From Marinosulfonomonas sp. (lineage in GTDB: Bacteria; Pseudomonadota; Alphaproteobacteria; Rhodobacterales; Rhodobacteraceae): a stretch of DNA of 6,208 bases. Location of the stretch: positions 1 through 6,208 of the forward strand of contig JAHRVD010000035.1 in assembly GCA_019090845.1 (NCBI GenBank). Direction: 5' to 3'. The notes under the pieces were generated by a model. It saw nothing but the letters and a program-made list of their open reading frames with translations. It was not told where the DNA came from and made no database searches. The position numbers and the translations under genes were made by a program. Position 1 is the stretch's first letter. Every line of letters starts with the position of its first letter. Shown here piece after piece: positions 6,026-6,208 of this stretch.

Positions 6026-6208
6026 TCAGTCTTCCATTGCTTCCAATTCGTCAATCATTCCGGAAATCATCGACAGGCCCTTGTCCCAGAACTTTGGATC
6101 ACTTGCGTCCAGACCAAACGGGGCCAGCAGTTCCTTGTGGTGTTTTGATCCGCCCGCTTTGAGCATGTCAAAATACTTGTCCTGAAAACCGGCGTCACCT
6201 TCCTCATA
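6026..6208 (-). CDS. pepF: Oligoendopeptidase F, M3 family (C-terminal 60 residues only)
   Basis: A minus-strand frame enters from the right edge and stops with TGA at 6028-6026. The last 60 residues include GFQDKYFDMLKAGGSKHHKE (7-26 of the visible part) and LLAPFGLDASDPKFWDKGLS (27-46), ending in ISGMIDELEAMED. I recognise this as the C-terminal helical end of M3-family oligoendopeptidase F, a cytoplasmic zinc peptidase that cleaves short peptides. The catalytic HEXXH motif lies upstream in the protein, outside the window, so catalytic integrity cannot be judged. The 5' part of the gene is missing only because of the window edge. It converges on the DUF4389 gene with 66 nt between the stop codons. 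Confidence 0.82.
   Translation of the reverse strand, partial: YEEGDAGFQDKYFDMLKAGGSKHHKELLAPFGLDASDPKFWDKGLSMISGMIDELEAMED

Noticed and set aside
6022..6029. CTGATCAG 8-bp palindrome at the oligoendopeptidase stop
   Set aside because: It is a short palindrome overlapping a stop codon. Such sites are frequent by chance and nothing else suggests an operator.

Overview
The window looks like chromosomal DNA of a marine-type alphaproteobacterium in the Rhodobacteraceae (Roseobacter group). The strongest support is the sigma-32 factor, which closely resembles RpoH(I) of Rhodobacter-type bacteria. The DUF6476-type protein beside an RluA/RluD-family pseudouridine synthase, and the compact GC-rich layout, agree with this. 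The assignment is by recognition, not by database search.

Layout. Positions 1-2531 (minus strand) hold a three-gene cassette. In transcription order it is a membrane-anchored arylsulfotransferase (ASST)-family beta-propeller protein, a 76-residue secreted or membrane protein with a YIGPGAG motif, and a membrane-anchored PAPS-type sulfotransferase that runs off the left edge. The last two genes overlap by 4 nt (ATGA). Upstream, also on the minus strand, is a 101-residue single-pass membrane protein of DUF6476 type (2661-2966). It is divergent from rluD (2965-3990, plus), and the two start codons physically overlap within one CATG. rpoH (4161-5057, plus) follows after a 170-nt gap. Next come a host-attachment-family protein (5168-5614) and a DUF4389 membrane protein (5648-5959), 33 nt apart and probably co-transcribed. 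At the right edge the 3' end of an oligoendopeptidase F (M3 family) gene lies on the minus strand, convergent, with a GC-rich hairpin between the two.

How the genes work together. The right half is housekeeping: rRNA pseudouridylation (RluD family), heat-shock transcription (RpoH) and peptide turnover (PepF), with small accessory proteins of unknown role. The left half is less ordinary. Two unrelated kinds of sulfotransferase fold, one PAPS-independent and normally periplasmic, the other PAPS-dependent, sit in one apparent operon with a small membrane protein. No substrate can be read from the sequence. This cassette is the best candidate here for an incompletely described system. No RNA genes, CRISPR arrays, insertion sequences or attachment sites were seen.
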